A stretch of DNA of 35,776 nt from Burkholderiales bacterium (GCA_014378555.1 JACMNN010000013.1:1-35776); one strand, 5' to 3'; counted from the stretch's first letter, positions 17,677-28,433 are shown. Notes: a model not told the origin generated them from the letters alone. Made by a program: numbers and translations.

Positions 17677-20118
17677 ATGAAATCATCAAAACTGCCGCGT
17701 CAACACCTTCGCGCTATCGCGTGCTTCATCGCAACAGGTGCCCTCGGCGCAGTGCTAAGCGGCTGCGGCGGCGGCTCGGACCCTGCGGTTCTGCCGCCCA
17801 CACCTCCGCCGATAGCTGTAGTGCCCATGTTGCAGCCGGTGGGCGCAGTTGCGGAAGGCAACACCGTCGCGGTGACGGAATGCGCTGCGCCAACGGCGGT
17901 ACCTATTATTGGCAAAGCCGATATGGCTCGCTATCCAAAAGCCAACGGCGTGTTTCGCGGTTGGCCTTTATTCGGCTGGCCGACGGCCGTGAATTACACG
18001 TCCCCTTTGCAATTGCGCGCTGACCGAGCGGGCGGCTTTGTTGTGTCGCACTGGACAGACGCCAATGGCGCGATGTTTAAGGTGGCCGCCAACGGCGACA
18101 AATCGGTGCTCCCAATTCCGTACAGCGCGAGCTTCGATGTCGCTGCCGACGGGTCTGTCTGGTTTATCGCTAACGGTGCGCTGTCAATGGCCACGCCGGA
18201 TGGCAAGGTCACTCAACTCGCCACACTCGGTGGCGGCATCGCCGCCGCCGCCGATGGGCCGCTCGGCGCATCGCCTCTGGGCCCGGTCACGCTAGTGGCG
18301 GCGGGTCGAGACAAAATTTACCTGTTGGCCGAAGAGACACCCGCCGACACAATGGGACTGCCAGCGCCCATCGCGTTTACGCGCAGCCTGAAAGTACTGT
18401 CCCGTTCGACACAAGCAGCAACCGGGTGGGTAGTCACCACGGCACCCCTGTGGAGCAGCGTACAGACAGTGGATGTTGTCTCTGCGATGCGTGTGGATGC
18501 TAACGATCAACTGGTGGTACTTGCTAACGAACCCTTCAAAAAAATCGTTACGCAAAACGGCTCCTACTATAAATTCGCCGCTGAAGCGTGGGTGCGGATT
18601 CGCAATACCAGCGGGCTATGGGTCGACGTTGCAAGCAGAGCGTTCGAGCTTACGGCTGGGCAGACCGGCGGCATAATGGGGGGGCACCAGGGTAACTCCA
18701 GAAGATACACACTCGACGCCCAAACCCTCAGCGTTGCGCCCAATGGCGACATTTGGGTGGGCGGGGCGGCGGCCACCTTCAAAGTGAATCGTGAATTAGG
18801 CTGGCAGCGCACGGGTCGGTCGGCGGCAGCGCCATCTGACCAAATTGGCCTGGATGGTTCGCTAGCCGACGCGACGTTTGCAAGCGCCAATCAGTTGGTC
18901 GCCGACAACGCCGGCGTCACTTTTTATGATGGCGAAACCTGCCAGATTCGACGCCTTACCGACACTCAAATCGCAACCCTCTCGGGACCACGATTGGGAG
19001 GCGTCAATTTTGCCTCGGCCGGATTTCTTGGGCAGGACAATCGAGGTGATTTGCTGCTTGCACGCGGCGCCCCCGCTGAAAATTCGGACAACGGTCGGTT
19101 TAGGACGCTGCAGGATGCGATCGACGGTCGCTATAAAACGCTAGCCACATTGCTGAGGGCGAGCCTAAGCACGCCGAATTTCAAAGCAGAGGTCGTAAAG
19201 TCACTCGCCGCCCCGCTCATACCCAACGCTGACTGCAATTATGAATTCCCCGGTCTTAGTTTTTCCCCGACATTGGTCTGCACCGGCGCGACGACCGATC
19301 CTTCAGCTAGCCGCGGAATGTGGCTGGGCAGCGGTACTTCGGGCGTGCTGGCGAGAGTCGACAACAATCTGATCAGCAGTACTTCGGGCGTGCTGGAGAG
19401 AGTCAACAGCAATCTGATCACAGGCCTTGAGAGCGGTGCTGGAACCGTGATCAGTTCCACCACCGCATGGCCCGGCATTCTCAATGGCGTCGCGCCAAGT
19501 GGGCCATCCGGTGCGCATCTAGATGGCAGCAACTTTTATTTGTTCGGATGGATGCGCTCCGATGTGCGCGGGGAGACGGTTCTCCGCCTCTATCAGTTGG
19601 ACATTCAATCGTCCGCCGTCACGTTGGTTGCAGGCAAATCGATCGCCTCTGGCGTCTACGCGGGTGTGAAGGTCGACCTAAGCCCCGTGATTCCGTCGGG
19701 TGGTGGCGGACCAGCATTTGTGCAGCATCGCAGCGATGGCAAGTTTTGGTTGTCCAACGGTAAAGATATCTGGCTGCTTGATACCGCGGGGCAGTTGCAA
19801 CGTATTGCAGGCCTGTCAACTTCGGCGGCGGGTGTGGACGGGGCAAGCGCCAACGCCAGCTTTGCACTGATCAGCAGCATCCGTGTGTTGCCCGACAATC
19901 GTTTGCTGGTGGTTGATCAGGGCGCACACGCCGTTCGCCTGCTGGGAGATGACGGTAAGGTCAGCACCATCGTTGGCACGCTCAACACCAAGGGCAGCAG
20001 TTTCGGCGCGCTGCCGGCGGCGCTCGACACGCCCATTGATGCGTTTGCCGTCGGCAAAGACATCTACATCACAACGCAGACTTCGAGTAATCTGTTGCGT
20101 GCGAATGGCGCGCTCTGA
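17677..20118 (+). CDS. Putative lipoprotein with NHL/beta-propeller-like repeats
   Basis: 813 aa, lipobox ALGAVLSGCGGGS. Repeated propeller-like segments, e.g. GVDGASANASFALISSIRVLPDNRLLVVDQGAHAVRLLGDDGKVSTIVGT and GLDGSLADATFASANQLVADNAGVTFYDGETCQIRRL. Confidence 0.82.
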   Translation: MKSSKLPRQHLRAIACFIATGALGAVLSGCGGGSDPAVLPPTPPPIAVVPMLQPVGAVAEGNTVAVTECAAPTAVPIIGKADMARYPKANGVFRGWPLFGWPTAVNYTSPLQLRADRAGGFVVSHWTDANGAMFKVAANGDKSVLPIPYSASFDVAADGSVWFIANGALSMATPDGKVTQLATLGGGIAAAADGPLGASPLGPVTLVAAGRDKIYLLAEETPADTMGLPAPIAFTRSLKVLSRSTQAATGWVVTTAPLWSSVQTVDVVSAMRVDANDQLVVLANEPFKKIVTQNGSYYKFAAEAWVRIRNTSGLWVDVASRAFELTAGQTGGIMGGHQGNSRRYTLDAQTLSVAPNGDIWVGGAAATFKVNRELGWQRTGRSAAAPSDQIGLDGSLADATFASANQLVADNAGVTFYDGETCQIRRLTDTQIATLSGPRLGGVNFASAGFLGQDNRGDLLLARGAPAENSDNGRFRTLQDAIDGRYKTLATLLRASLSTPNFKAEVVKSLAAPLIPNADCNYEFPGLSFSPTLVCTGATTDPSASRGMWLGSGTSGVLARVDNNLISSTSGVLERVNSNLITGLESGAGTVISSTTAWPGILNGVAPSGPSGAHLDGSNFYLFGWMRSDVRGETVLRLYQLDIQSSAVTLVAGKSIASGVYAGVKVDLSPVIPSGGGGPAFVQHRSDGKFWLSNGKDIWLLDTAGQLQRIAGLSTSAAGVDGASANASFALISSIRVLPDNRLLVVDQGAHAVRLLGDDGKVSTIVGTLNTKGSSFGALPAALDTPIDAFAVGKDIYITTQTSSNLLRANGAL
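19334..19423 (+). repeat. In-frame 45-bp tandem duplication within the lipoprotein gene
   Basis: gtacttcgggcgtgctggcgagagtcgacaacaatctgatcagca / gtacttcgggcgtgctggagagagtcaacagcaatctgatcacag, encoding TSGVLARVDNNLIS / TSGVLERVNSNLIT. Confidence 0.9.
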
Positions 20119-20164
20119 GCGCTTGGGACCAACGTAGCGTTGGTGTTGATCTGCTCGCGTGTGA
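20101..20164 (+). repeat. Direct repeat R2 (3' end of the lipoprotein gene and downstream region)
   Basis: Matches R1 at 17523-17586. Confidence 0.92.
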
Positions 20165-20267
20165 CGGTTTACAGAAATACGCGGCAGAGAAGTAGCGAGG
20201 GTGCCGCTGCGAGAACGGCACGAGAGACACACGCGAGGGAAACGCAGATTTATTTATTCATTCTTTC

Positions 20268-20371
20268 GTCGTTCCGGCGCAGGCCGGAATCCATGCGCCC
20301 TTACCAATCATTAGGTTGCATTGGGCGTGGGCCCCGGCCTTCAGTCACCCCGGTGAAGACCGGGGCGCGGA
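20268..20371. repeat. Pair of REP-like short palindromes
   Basis: cgttccggcgcaggccggaatcc and tcaccccggtgaagaccggggcg, between convergent gene ends. Confidence 0.6.
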
Positions 20372-20404
20372 AACGAATAATTCCGTGTGTTCCTAAAAAC
20401 CGCG

Positions 20405-22462
20405 CTACACCTGTTCCAGCAACCCTTTTTTGCGCAACATAGGCTCGACCTTGGCCGCGCGTCCGCGAAACGCCGCATAAGCGTCGCGTGGCTCGATGGT
20501 GTTGCCTGCCGAGTAAACGTAGCGGTGTAGCCGTTCGGCGGTGGGCGCATCAAACGGATCACCTGCCTCAACAAAGGCGTCGAACGCATCAGCGTCGAGC
20601 ACTTCGGCCCACATGTACACGTAATAACCGGCCGCGTAACTGTCGCCTGCGAACAGGTGCCGGAAGTGGCTTAGTCGGTGCATCATCGGAATTGGGCTTG
20701 GCATGCCGAGGCGTGCGAGTTCTGCCTTTTCAAAGCCAACCAGGTCAAATTCGTCGTAGCTTGTTAGCGCGTGCGCGGCCATATCGACCAACGCGCTGGC
20801 GGTGTATTGCACCGTCTCAAAACCCTTGTTGAACAAACGCGCCGCTTCGATTCGTTGGCGTAAAACGGCGGGAATCGAGGCGCCGGTTTGGTAGTGCTTG
20901 GCGTGCTTGTCGAGCACCACCGATTCAAGCGCCCAGTGTTCAAATAATTGCGATGGCAACTCAACGTAATCCTGCAACACGTTGGTGCCAGACAGTCGCT
21001 CGAACGTGACGTTCGACAGCAATCCGTGCAGGCCGTGACCGAATTCGTGGAATAAGGTGCGAACGTCGTCAAGACTCAATAGCGTCGGCTCTCCCGCCGG
21101 CGCTTTAGCAAAATTGTTGTGATTGGCAATGATCGGGATGACGTCAGTATCGGCCATGCGCGACTGCAAGCGATAGGCGCTCATCCACGCACCGCCGCTC
21201 TTCGAGGCGCGTGCAAAGTTGTCGGACAGAAAGATTCCAACCAGTGCACCTTGCGCGTTTTTAACTTCAAAGGTGCGCACGTCCGGGTGATACATCGGCA
21301 CCCCCAATTTTTCTTCAAACGCGAGCCCGAACAGTTTGCCTGCGCAGTCAAACATCGCGCCCATCATCGCGTTCAATTCGAAGTACGGCTTGGTTTCGGC
21401 GTCGTCTAGTTGATATCGGGTCTGACGAACTTTTTCTGCGTAAAAACGCCAGTCCCATTGCTCGATCGGGTGCGTGCTTCCGGTGGCAAGCGCGGTCGCT
21501 TTGATTGCATCAAGCTCAGCGTTGGCGCGCTGTTTGGCGGGTTCCCACACTTTGCCCAGCAATTCCTGCACAGCTGCTGGTTGACCGGCCATGCGATCGA
21601 CCAGCGCGTAATCGGCAAACGTTTTGTAGCCGTGCAGATTGGCCTGTTCGAGCCGCAGTTTCAAAATTTCAAGGGCAATCGGGCGGTTGTCGCTGGCGCC
21701 CGTTTGTTCGCCGCGCGCAAGCCATGCCGTGAGCGCTTGTTCGCGCAAATCGCGACGTTCGGAAAACGTGAGAAACGGCATCAACAGCGAACGCGACAAG
21801 GTGATCGCGTGAGCGTCTTTAATGCCGCGCGCCTCGGCAGCGGCCTTTGCGGCATTGCGCAGAAACACCGGCAGACCGGAAAGATCAGCCTCGGTCGTCA
21901 GCAGCAGTTGATAGCCAGCTTCATCGGCGAGCACATTCTGCGAAAACTGCGTGGTGAGTTCGGCAAGCTTGGCGACCACTTGTGCATAGCGCGTTTTTGA
22001 CGCGTCCGCGAGATTTGCGCCAGCACGCACAAAATCGAGATGCACGCGGTCCAGCAGGCGGCGTTGCTCAAGCGACAGCCCCAGCGAATCGGCCTGCGTT
22101 TGAATGGTGTTGATGCGCGCGAACAGCGCAGCGTTCATGTAAATGGCGCTGTTGTGTGCAGCCAGAAGCGGGGCGATTTCGAGTTCGACTTTTTGCAGCG
22201 CAGGAGACGTTTCTGCCGCAGCGAGGTTGAAGAACAGCTCGCGCACGCGGGCGAGCAGGCGACCGCTGCGGTCAAACGCGCCTAGGGTGTTGGCAAAGGT
22301 TGGCGCGTCGCTGGCGGCGGCCAAAGTGTCAATTTCGTTTCGTTGCTCGGCGAGCGCCGCTGCAAATGCGGGCAGGAAATGGTCGGCATTGACAAGCGCG
22401 AACGGCGGTAGGCCGTACGGCGTGACCCAAGTGTCAAGAAGTGGATTACTGCTCATGTGCAA
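20405..22462 (-). CDS. prlC: Oligopeptidase A (M3 family metallopeptidase)
   Basis: 685 aa with HEFGHGLHGLLS zinc motif, SGGAWMSAYR and FSERRDLREQALTAW. Start may be 22456. Confidence 0.93.
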   Translation of the reverse strand: MHMSSNPLLDTWVTPYGLPPFALVNADHFLPAFAAALAEQRNEIDTLAAASDAPTFANTLGAFDRSGRLLARVRELFFNLAAAETSPALQKVELEIAPLLAAHNSAIYMNAALFARINTIQTQADSLGLSLEQRRLLDRVHLDFVRAGANLADASKTRYAQVVAKLAELTTQFSQNVLADEAGYQLLLTTEADLSGLPVFLRNAAKAAAEARGIKDAHAITLSRSLLMPFLTFSERRDLREQALTAWLARGEQTGASDNRPIALEILKLRLEQANLHGYKTFADYALVDRMAGQPAAVQELLGKVWEPAKQRANAELDAIKATALATGSTHPIEQWDWRFYAEKVRQTRYQLDDAETKPYFELNAMMGAMFDCAGKLFGLAFEEKLGVPMYHPDVRTFEVKNAQGALVGIFLSDNFARASKSGGAWMSAYRLQSRMADTDVIPIIANHNNFAKAPAGEPTLLSLDDVRTLFHEFGHGLHGLLSNVTFERLSGTNVLQDYVELPSQLFEHWALESVVLDKHAKHYQTGASIPAVLRQRIEAARLFNKGFETVQYTASALVDMAAHALTSYDEFDLVGFEKAELARLGMPSPIPMMHRLSHFRHLFAGDSYAAGYYVYMWAEVLDADAFDAFVEAGDPFDAPTAERLHRYVYSAGNTIEPRDAYAAFRGRAAKVEPMLRKKGLLEQV

Positions 22463-22535
22463 CTTTAAAACGAAGGAAATAATCGGCTGATTGTACGATC
22501 GACTTGCCGCAATTCAACGCTGCGCTAACCAACGC

Positions 22536-23108
22536 CTACTCGGTGGCCGCCGCTGCCCCTGCGCTGCGCCCTTTGTGCCACAGCACATCCGGCTGCCCGT
22601 TCACACGATTTAACACGCGCGACAACACGAACGCCATATCGCTCAGGCGATTTAGATAAATCCGTGACGGCATTGAAACCTCTGCGATATCGGCCAGCGC
22701 CACCAAGGTGCGCTCGGCACGCCGCCCGACGGTGCGCACCAAGTGGGCGTATGCCGCAGCCCGGGAACCTCCGGGCAGGATGAAATCCTTGAGCATCGGC
22801 AAGTCTTCGTTTAATGATTCGGTGAGCGCTTCAAGCCGTTCGACGTGCGCGTCGGTGATGGCGTAGTAGCCGGGAATCGACATCTCACCGCCAAGGTCAA
22901 AAAGATCATGCTGCACGTCAGTCAAGGCCGACCGTAGCGCCTCTGGGAGCGGCTCGGTGAGTAGCAATCCGACCACACTATTGAGTTCATCAATGTCGCC
23001 CAGTGCGGCCACCCGCGGATGACTTTTTGCGATGCGCGAACCGTCACCCAACCCGGTGGTTCCCGCGTCACCGGTTTTAGTTGTAATCTTCGACAAACGA
23101 TGGCCCAT
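22536..23108 (-). CDS. Cob(I)alamin adenosyltransferase, PduO/MMAB type
   Basis: MGHRLSKITTKTGDAGTTGLGDGSRIAKSHPRVAALGDIDELNSVVGLL...LPGGSRAAAYAHLVRTVGRRAER...YLNRLSDMAFVLSR. Confidence 0.93.
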   Translation of the reverse strand: MGHRLSKITTKTGDAGTTGLGDGSRIAKSHPRVAALGDIDELNSVVGLLLTEPLPEALRSALTDVQHDLFDLGGEMSIPGYYAITDAHVERLEALTESLNEDLPMLKDFILPGGSRAAAYAHLVRTVGRRAERTLVALADIAEVSMPSRIYLNRLSDMAFVLSRVLNRVNGQPDVLWHKGRSAGAAAATE

Positions 23109-23142
23109 GAGCTTCCCGACAATCTGTGTTTTTACTGAATAA

Positions 23143-23931
23143 ATGAGTGTAGAAGAATCGTTTGTGTTGGCGGAAACCGACGGCGCGGTGGCGACGTTAA
23201 CGCTGAACCGTCCAGCTCAGTTCAACGTGCTGTCGAGCGGCATGATCAGCGCCTTGCAAACGGCGCTCGATGAGGTGCGCATAAATGGTGCGATTCGGGT
23301 GGTCGTTTTGGCGGGTGCAGGGCGCGCGTTTTGTGCCGGACATGATTTGCGCGAAATGCAAGCAAACGCCGATAAAACCTGGCTTACAGAACTGTTCGCA
23401 CAATGCTCGAAAGTCATGCTCACCATTAGCGAGATGGCGCAGCCGGTGATTGCCCGCGTTCAGGGAGTGGCGACCGCAGCGGGCTGCCAGCTGGTTGCAA
23501 GCTGCGATTTGGCCATGGCTAGCCACTCGGCCCGATTCGCGACTAGCGGGGTAAACCTCGACCTGTTTTGCTCAACGCCCGCAGTTGCAATCACCCGATC
23601 TCTGGCCAGCAAACACGCTGCCGAGTTGCTATTTGGCGGTGATTTCATCAGCGCTGCGCAAGCCGAACGCTGGGGACTGGTCAACCGTTGTGTTGACGAG
23701 TCGATGCTGGCGCAGGCCACGCACGATTGGGCGCAGGCCATCGCGTCCAAATCCGGCGCAGCGATCAGCTCGGGCAAAGCGCTGCTTCGCAAGCAACGAA
23801 ACCTGTCGCTCAGCGACGCTTATGCTGCCGCAGGAGAGAATATGGCTAATGACATGTTCACGAAAGATGCAAACATGGGCATTAATGCCTTTCTCAACAA
23901 ACAACTCGCCCCCGGCTGGACGCACCGATGA
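23143..23931 (+). CDS. Enoyl-CoA hydratase/isomerase family protein
   Basis: 262 aa crotonase fold: VATLTLNRPAQFNVLSSGM, AGAGRAFCAGHDLREM, VATAAGCQLVASCDLAMAS. Confidence 0.9.
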   Translation: MSVEESFVLAETDGAVATLTLNRPAQFNVLSSGMISALQTALDEVRINGAIRVVVLAGAGRAFCAGHDLREMQANADKTWLTELFAQCSKVMLTISEMAQPVIARVQGVATAAGCQLVASCDLAMASHSARFATSGVNLDLFCSTPAVAITRSLASKHAAELLFGGDFISAAQAERWGLVNRCVDESMLAQATHDWAQAIASKSGAAISSGKALLRKQRNLSLSDAYAAAGENMANDMFTKDANMGINAFLNKQLAPGWTHR

Positions 23932-24272
23932 GTCTGCTGCGCCGCGATCTTCCGCCGCCTACTGATTCATGGGATGCACTGCGCGAATGGTCAAGACAGT
24001 CCTGGTGGCAGCGCTACCGCGTGTCGTTAATGGTGATGGCGCCATTCACCACCCTCGTCCTGGCGTTGGCAGGGATTGGTCTTTTAATCGCTGAGCCGTC
24101 GTGGCGATCTGCGCAATTAATTGGCGTGCTTTGGCTGATTGGCGTTCCGCTCACCGCACTGGGCAACATGCGGCGCATGGCACGCGCGGCGGCCCAGGTA
24201 CCGCCGATCTCAGAGGCAAGCCGCAACCCCACCACTGCGGTGGACATTCGCGGCAATCGTGGGCCGGATTGA
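23928..24272 (+). CDS. Small hypothetical membrane protein
   Basis: 114 aa, ATGA overlap with the crotonase gene; two hydrophobic segments (VSLMVMAPFTTLVLALAGIGLLI, AQLIGVLWLIGVPLTAL). Confidence 0.65.
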   Translation: MSLLRRDLPPPTDSWDALREWSRQSWWQRYRVSLMVMAPFTTLVLALAGIGLLIAEPSWRSAQLIGVLWLIGVPLTALGNMRRMARAAAQVPPISEASRNPTTAVDIRGNRGPD

Positions 24273-24286
24273 CCGGGGTCGTACGG

Positions 24287-24673
24287 TTAACGATGCAAGT
24301 GCCGACGCGCCGAAAAGAAGTTGACGCAAAAACCGGCTGCGGCTCCCACCAAAACGGCACCCCAGATTTGCCACCACTCGCGAGCTGACACGTAAATTAA
24401 GGCCGATGAAACTGCGAAGTTAAGCGCGGTGCCCATCAATTGCTGCAGCAGGTATTGCCCCCAGTCTTGCAAGCTCGCCGGGTGTTGCGGCGAAAACGTG
24501 TAGCGCCGATTAAAAAAATACGTCGTCGTTACACCGGCCAGCAAGCCCGCCGACCGCGCCGCCAACACCGGCCATCCCGCTTGCATACCCAACGTCACCA
24601 TGCCGAGATCAACGGCCAACGCCATAAACGCGCCGATCAAATAGCGCCCTGCTTGTTGCAACGTTTCGCGCAC
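24287..24673 (-). CDS. GtrA-family membrane protein
   Basis: 128 aa, four hydrophobic helices, YLIGAFMALAVDLGMVTLG...TTYFFNRRYTFSPQ...GFCVNFFSARRHLHR. Confidence 0.82.
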   Translation of the reverse strand: MRETLQQAGRYLIGAFMALAVDLGMVTLGMQAGWPVLAARSAGLLAGVTTTYFFNRRYTFSPQHPASLQDWGQYLLQQLMGTALNFAVSSALIYVSAREWWQIWGAVLVGAAAGFCVNFFSARRHLHR

Positions 24674-24695
24674 TACGTAGTCCTCAACAGTAAGC

Positions 24696-26582
24696 TCATT
24701 CGATCGGCTTGGCTGGCGTTTTGCTGGCGGCCACGGTTGCGACTGACACCGTTTGCGGCAGCCCCCCCCGAATTTTTAATCGCCATTCAACCTCCCCCGC
24801 GGCGCAATCGGTGCAGCGAAAAATCGCTGTATTTGCGATGGTTGTAGTCGCAACGATTTGGCGCCCATTCACTTCAGCCGTCACATTAAACAGTGGCGAC
24901 GTTGGCAGCAAATTGCTCACGATAACGACGTCACTGGAGGACGCCGGCGTAACCATTAACCACGCCTCCTGTCGCGCTGCGGCCAACATCAGATCGAAGC
25001 GTGGCGGATAGCGCTTGCCGGACGCTGCTGGCAATGACGAAGCGGGGGAAAACACAGCGTTTGCTGGTGCCAGGCCATAGGCTCCCACCAACTCGGTCGG
25101 CTGCAGCCCTGCTTGTTGCCACACCGATATGGGCAGGCCTACGTACGGCTGATGACGACCTCCGACGTTGTCACTGCGCCGTTGCTGGCGGCAGGCTAAA
25201 TCAGTTTCAACATGCAAACCCACATCAAACGCGGAAGCAATGTCTCCGTGCAGACTCACCGCATCAGGCTGCGCACAAAGCCACCGCGCCAACGCATCAC
25301 GCGTGGTGTTTGCCAGAACCGATTCGCGGTGTGCGGTGGTACTGACGTCCTGCATATCGGAATGCAATGGCAAGTACGAATTGACCCGTCCAAGGCGGGC
25401 AATATTGATCAATCCGGCGGCCACCACCAGATGCAACGCGACCACCGCAACGATTACAAAGATCCACAGTGCTCGACGCCACTTCGTGCGCCCGTCAAGC
25501 AAAGCCAGCCATGCCACCGCGAACACGACCGACAACGGCACGAGCGCTACAAACAGCATGTAAAAAGGCGTGTGGTTGCGCAGCAATGCGACTGCTGCGA
25601 CCGTCCAAATCAAGCTTAGCAACGCACCTATCAACGTGCGACGTAAGTGTGCGGTCATGCTGGCCATCACGATGCCAATCAACGTGGCGATCAGCACGAC
25701 AACCCAAACTAACAGAGCGAGCTGTGCACCCTCAACGCCTTCATTCAACAGGCTGTCGAATATATTTTTTGCCTGCATCCAGAGCATATTGGGCGCGATG
25801 CCTGTAACCCCCGCTATCGAGCCGCCAATGCCACTCGGGCCGACCGCATTGTCTGCGGCGCCTTGCGCGGCCAAGGCGGGAAACACGGTGCCAACCAACC
25901 ACGGGGAAAACACGGCGAACGCGGCTAATGCTGAAACTATGAGCGCGCGCCAGCGGTGGCGAGACGGCAAGGCGACAATGGCCACTAGCGCCCAAGGCAG
26001 CAACAGCACTGCGGTCGGGTGCGCATGCAAAGCGAGCGCCGCGGCAAAGCCCAAACCCATCGCCCAGCGCGTTTGGTCAGGCGCATCGCATAGGCGCAAC
26101 GCACACCAGGCGGTCCACCAAAGTGCTGCTTCAACAAACCACGGATGCCCCAAACCCAGCATCTGGTAGCTCGCCACTCCGGGCAGCGCCGCGGCGACCG
26201 CTAGCGACACTCCAAATGCCGGCCCAAGCCAGCGCTTTCCGACCACATACGCCAAGGCAAACTTGCTTGCCAACAAGCAGCCCATCAGCGCGAAGTACAC
26301 CGTCAGCGATCCGCTAACGGCGAGCACCGCCGCCACTAGGTAATACCAGACCGGGCCCAGCAACATGGTGGTGCCCACCGGCGGTCCGATCAACGGCAGC
26401 GCCTCTCCAAGCACGATACGCTGACCCCAGTACAGGTCGCGGGCCACATCGATCGAAACCACACCATGTACGATTGCCGCCACGTAGGCGGCAGTCAGCA
26501 GGAACACGCAAGTCCAACCTATTGCGTTTGCCGGAGCGATGTTGCGTTTCAGGACGTGGGTCATTACCCAAGCGTAATGCAT
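24696..26582 (-). CDS. Polytopic membrane protein, glycosyltransferase family 39/PMT-like
   Basis: 628 aa, many TM segments, N-terminal GT-C-like region with acidic residue (VVSIDVARDLYWGQRIVLGEALPLIGPP) and a C-terminal periplasmic domain. Confidence 0.65.
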   Translation of the reverse strand: MHYAWVMTHVLKRNIAPANAIGWTCVFLLTAAYVAAIVHGVVSIDVARDLYWGQRIVLGEALPLIGPPVGTTMLLGPVWYYLVAAVLAVSGSLTVYFALMGCLLASKFALAYVVGKRWLGPAFGVSLAVAAALPGVASYQMLGLGHPWFVEAALWWTAWCALRLCDAPDQTRWAMGLGFAAALALHAHPTAVLLLPWALVAIVALPSRHRWRALIVSALAAFAVFSPWLVGTVFPALAAQGAADNAVGPSGIGGSIAGVTGIAPNMLWMQAKNIFDSLLNEGVEGAQLALLVWVVVLIATLIGIVMASMTAHLRRTLIGALLSLIWTVAAVALLRNHTPFYMLFVALVPLSVVFAVAWLALLDGRTKWRRALWIFVIVAVVALHLVVAAGLINIARLGRVNSYLPLHSDMQDVSTTAHRESVLANTTRDALARWLCAQPDAVSLHGDIASAFDVGLHVETDLACRQQRRSDNVGGRHQPYVGLPISVWQQAGLQPTELVGAYGLAPANAVFSPASSLPAASGKRYPPRFDLMLAAARQEAWLMVTPASSSDVVIVSNLLPTSPLFNVTAEVNGRQIVATTTIANTAIFRCTDCAAGEVEWRLKIRGGLPQTVSVATVAASKTPAKPIE

Positions 26583-26734
26583 GCCGTTTGCCGAGCGCCT
26601 TAGAGCAGCTGCTCAAAGCAGGATGCGACCGCTGCGTGCGGGCTGCCAAATTTCTATAATCAATTGGTTACGGTCTGCGCTACTTGCGCCGCGACCGCGC
26701 CTATCTAGGCGGCCCTACCCTCAAGGAGAGAAGT

Positions 26735-27484
26735 TTGAAGATATTGGTTCCGGTCAAACGCGTCGTTGATTACAACGTCAAAGTACGCGTCAAGGCTGAT
26801 AGTTCGGGTGTCGACATCGCCAACGTGAAGATGTCGATGAACCCGTTTTGCGAAATTGCTATTGAAGAAGCGGTTCGGCTGCGCGAAAAAGGCGTCGCCA
26901 CCGAGGTGATCGCGGTTTCAGCGGGCCTGTTGCAATGTCAGGAAACGCTAAGAAACGCCATGGCAATCGGCGCTGATCGGGCGATTTTGATTGAGACTGA
27001 TGTTGAATTGCAGCCATTGGCAGTCGCCAAGTTGCTCAAGGCCATCGTCGACAAAGAGCAGCCCGGCTTGGTGATTCTTGGCAAGCAGGCCATTGACGAC
27101 GACGCCAATCAAACCGGGCAAATGCTTTCTGCATTGCTCGGTTGGGGTCAGGCGACGTTTGCGTCAAAAGTGGAAGTCAGCGGCGACACCGCTACAGTCA
27201 CCCGTGAAGTCGACGGCGGTCTTGAAACCATTTCGCTCAAGCTACCCGCGATTATTACCACCGACCTTCGCCTGAACGAGCCGCGCTATGCAACGCTGCC
27301 CAACATCATGAAAGCGAAGAAAAAGCAGCTTGATAACGTCAAGCCAGCTGATTTGGGAGTAGACGTCACCCCGCGCCTGACCACGCTCAAAGTGGAAGAG
27401 CCGCCGAAACGTCGCGGTGGCGTCAAAGTGGCGGACGTCGCCGCGCTGATGGATAAATTGAAAAACGAAGCAAAGGTGATCTGA
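26735..27484 (+). CDS. etfB: Electron transfer flavoprotein beta subunit
   Basis: [53 protein letters not shown]. Likely TTG start at 26735 preceded by aaggagag. Confidence 0.95.
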   Translation: MKILVPVKRVVDYNVKVRVKADSSGVDIANVKMSMNPFCEIAIEEAVRLREKGVATEVIAVSAGLLQCQETLRNAMAIGADRAILIETDVELQPLAVAKLLKAIVDKEQPGLVILGKQAIDDDANQTGQMLSALLGWGQATFASKVEVSGDTATVTREVDGGLETISLKLPAIITTDLRLNEPRYATLPNIMKAKKKQLDNVKPADLGVDVTPRLTTLKVEEPPKRRGGVKVADVAALMDKLKNEAKVI

Positions 27485-27486
27485 AC

Positions 27487-28419
27487 ATGGCTAATCTTGT
27501 TATTGCCGAGCACGATCATGGCTCGCTGAAATCCGCCACACTGAACGTCATTTCTGCGGCGGTTGCCATCGGTGGCGACGTACACGTGTTGGTCGCCGGT
27601 GAAAATGCCAGTGCCGCTGCAGCTGCCGCGGCTCAGGTCGCCGGCGTGTCCAAGGTGTTGCTCGCTGACGGCGCTGCGCACGCAAAACTGTTGACGGAAA
27701 ACGCCGCCTTGCAAGTTGTTGCAGTCGCTGCGGGCTACAGCCACATTCTGGCCCCGGCAACCGCCTACGGCAAAAGCGTTGCGCCTCGGGTTGCAGCACT
27801 GCTCGACAAAGCGCAGATCAGCGACATCATCAAGGTGGTCGATGCCGACACCTTTCAACGTCCGATCTACGCTGGCAACGCCTACGCAACGGTTAAATCC
27901 AGCGACAGCGTAAAGGTGTTGACGGTGCGCGGCACGGCGTTTGGCGCCGCGGCAGCAACCGGCGGCAGCGCCACCGTTGAAAGCGTTACGGCGGTTGCTG
28001 ACTCGGGGCTGTCGAGCTTCGTATCGGCCGAACTGACCAAGAGCGAACGGCCTGAACTCACCGCCGCAAAAATCATTGTTTCTGGCGGACGCGGCCTCGG
28101 TTCCGGTGAAAAATATCGCGAATTGTTGACGCCACTGGCCGACAAACTCAATGCAGCGATGGGTGCATCGCGCGCGGCGGTTGACGCGGGCTTCGTGCCC
28201 AACGATTATCAGGTCGGCCAAACCGGAAAAATCGTTGCGCCGGACCTCTATATCGCCGTCGGCATTAGCGGGGCGATCCAGCACTTGGCGGGCATGAAAG
28301 ACAGCAAGGTCATCGTCGCCATCAATAAAGACCCTGACGCGCCGATTTTCGGCGTCGCCGATTACGGGTTGGTGGGTGATTTGTTTGAACTGGTGCCACA
28401 ACTAACCGCCGAGCTGTAG
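27487..28419 (+). CDS. etfA: Electron transfer flavoprotein alpha subunit
   Basis: 310 aa: [101 protein letters not shown]. Confidence 0.96.
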   Translation: MANLVIAEHDHGSLKSATLNVISAAVAIGGDVHVLVAGENASAAAAAAAQVAGVSKVLLADGAAHAKLLTENAALQVVAVAAGYSHILAPATAYGKSVAPRVAALLDKAQISDIIKVVDADTFQRPIYAGNAYATVKSSDSVKVLTVRGTAFGAAAATGGSATVESVTAVADSGLSSFVSAELTKSERPELTAAKIIVSGGRGLGSGEKYRELLTPLADKLNAAMGASRAAVDAGFVPNDYQVGQTGKIVAPDLYIAVGISGAIQHLAGMKDSKVIVAINKDPDAPIFGVADYGLVGDLFELVPQLTAEL

Positions 28420-28433
28420 CGCGGTTTAACTCC

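Noticed and set aside
27286-28401. 371-aa minus-strand ORF opposite etfA
   Set aside because: Antisense shadow of a well-conserved etfA.
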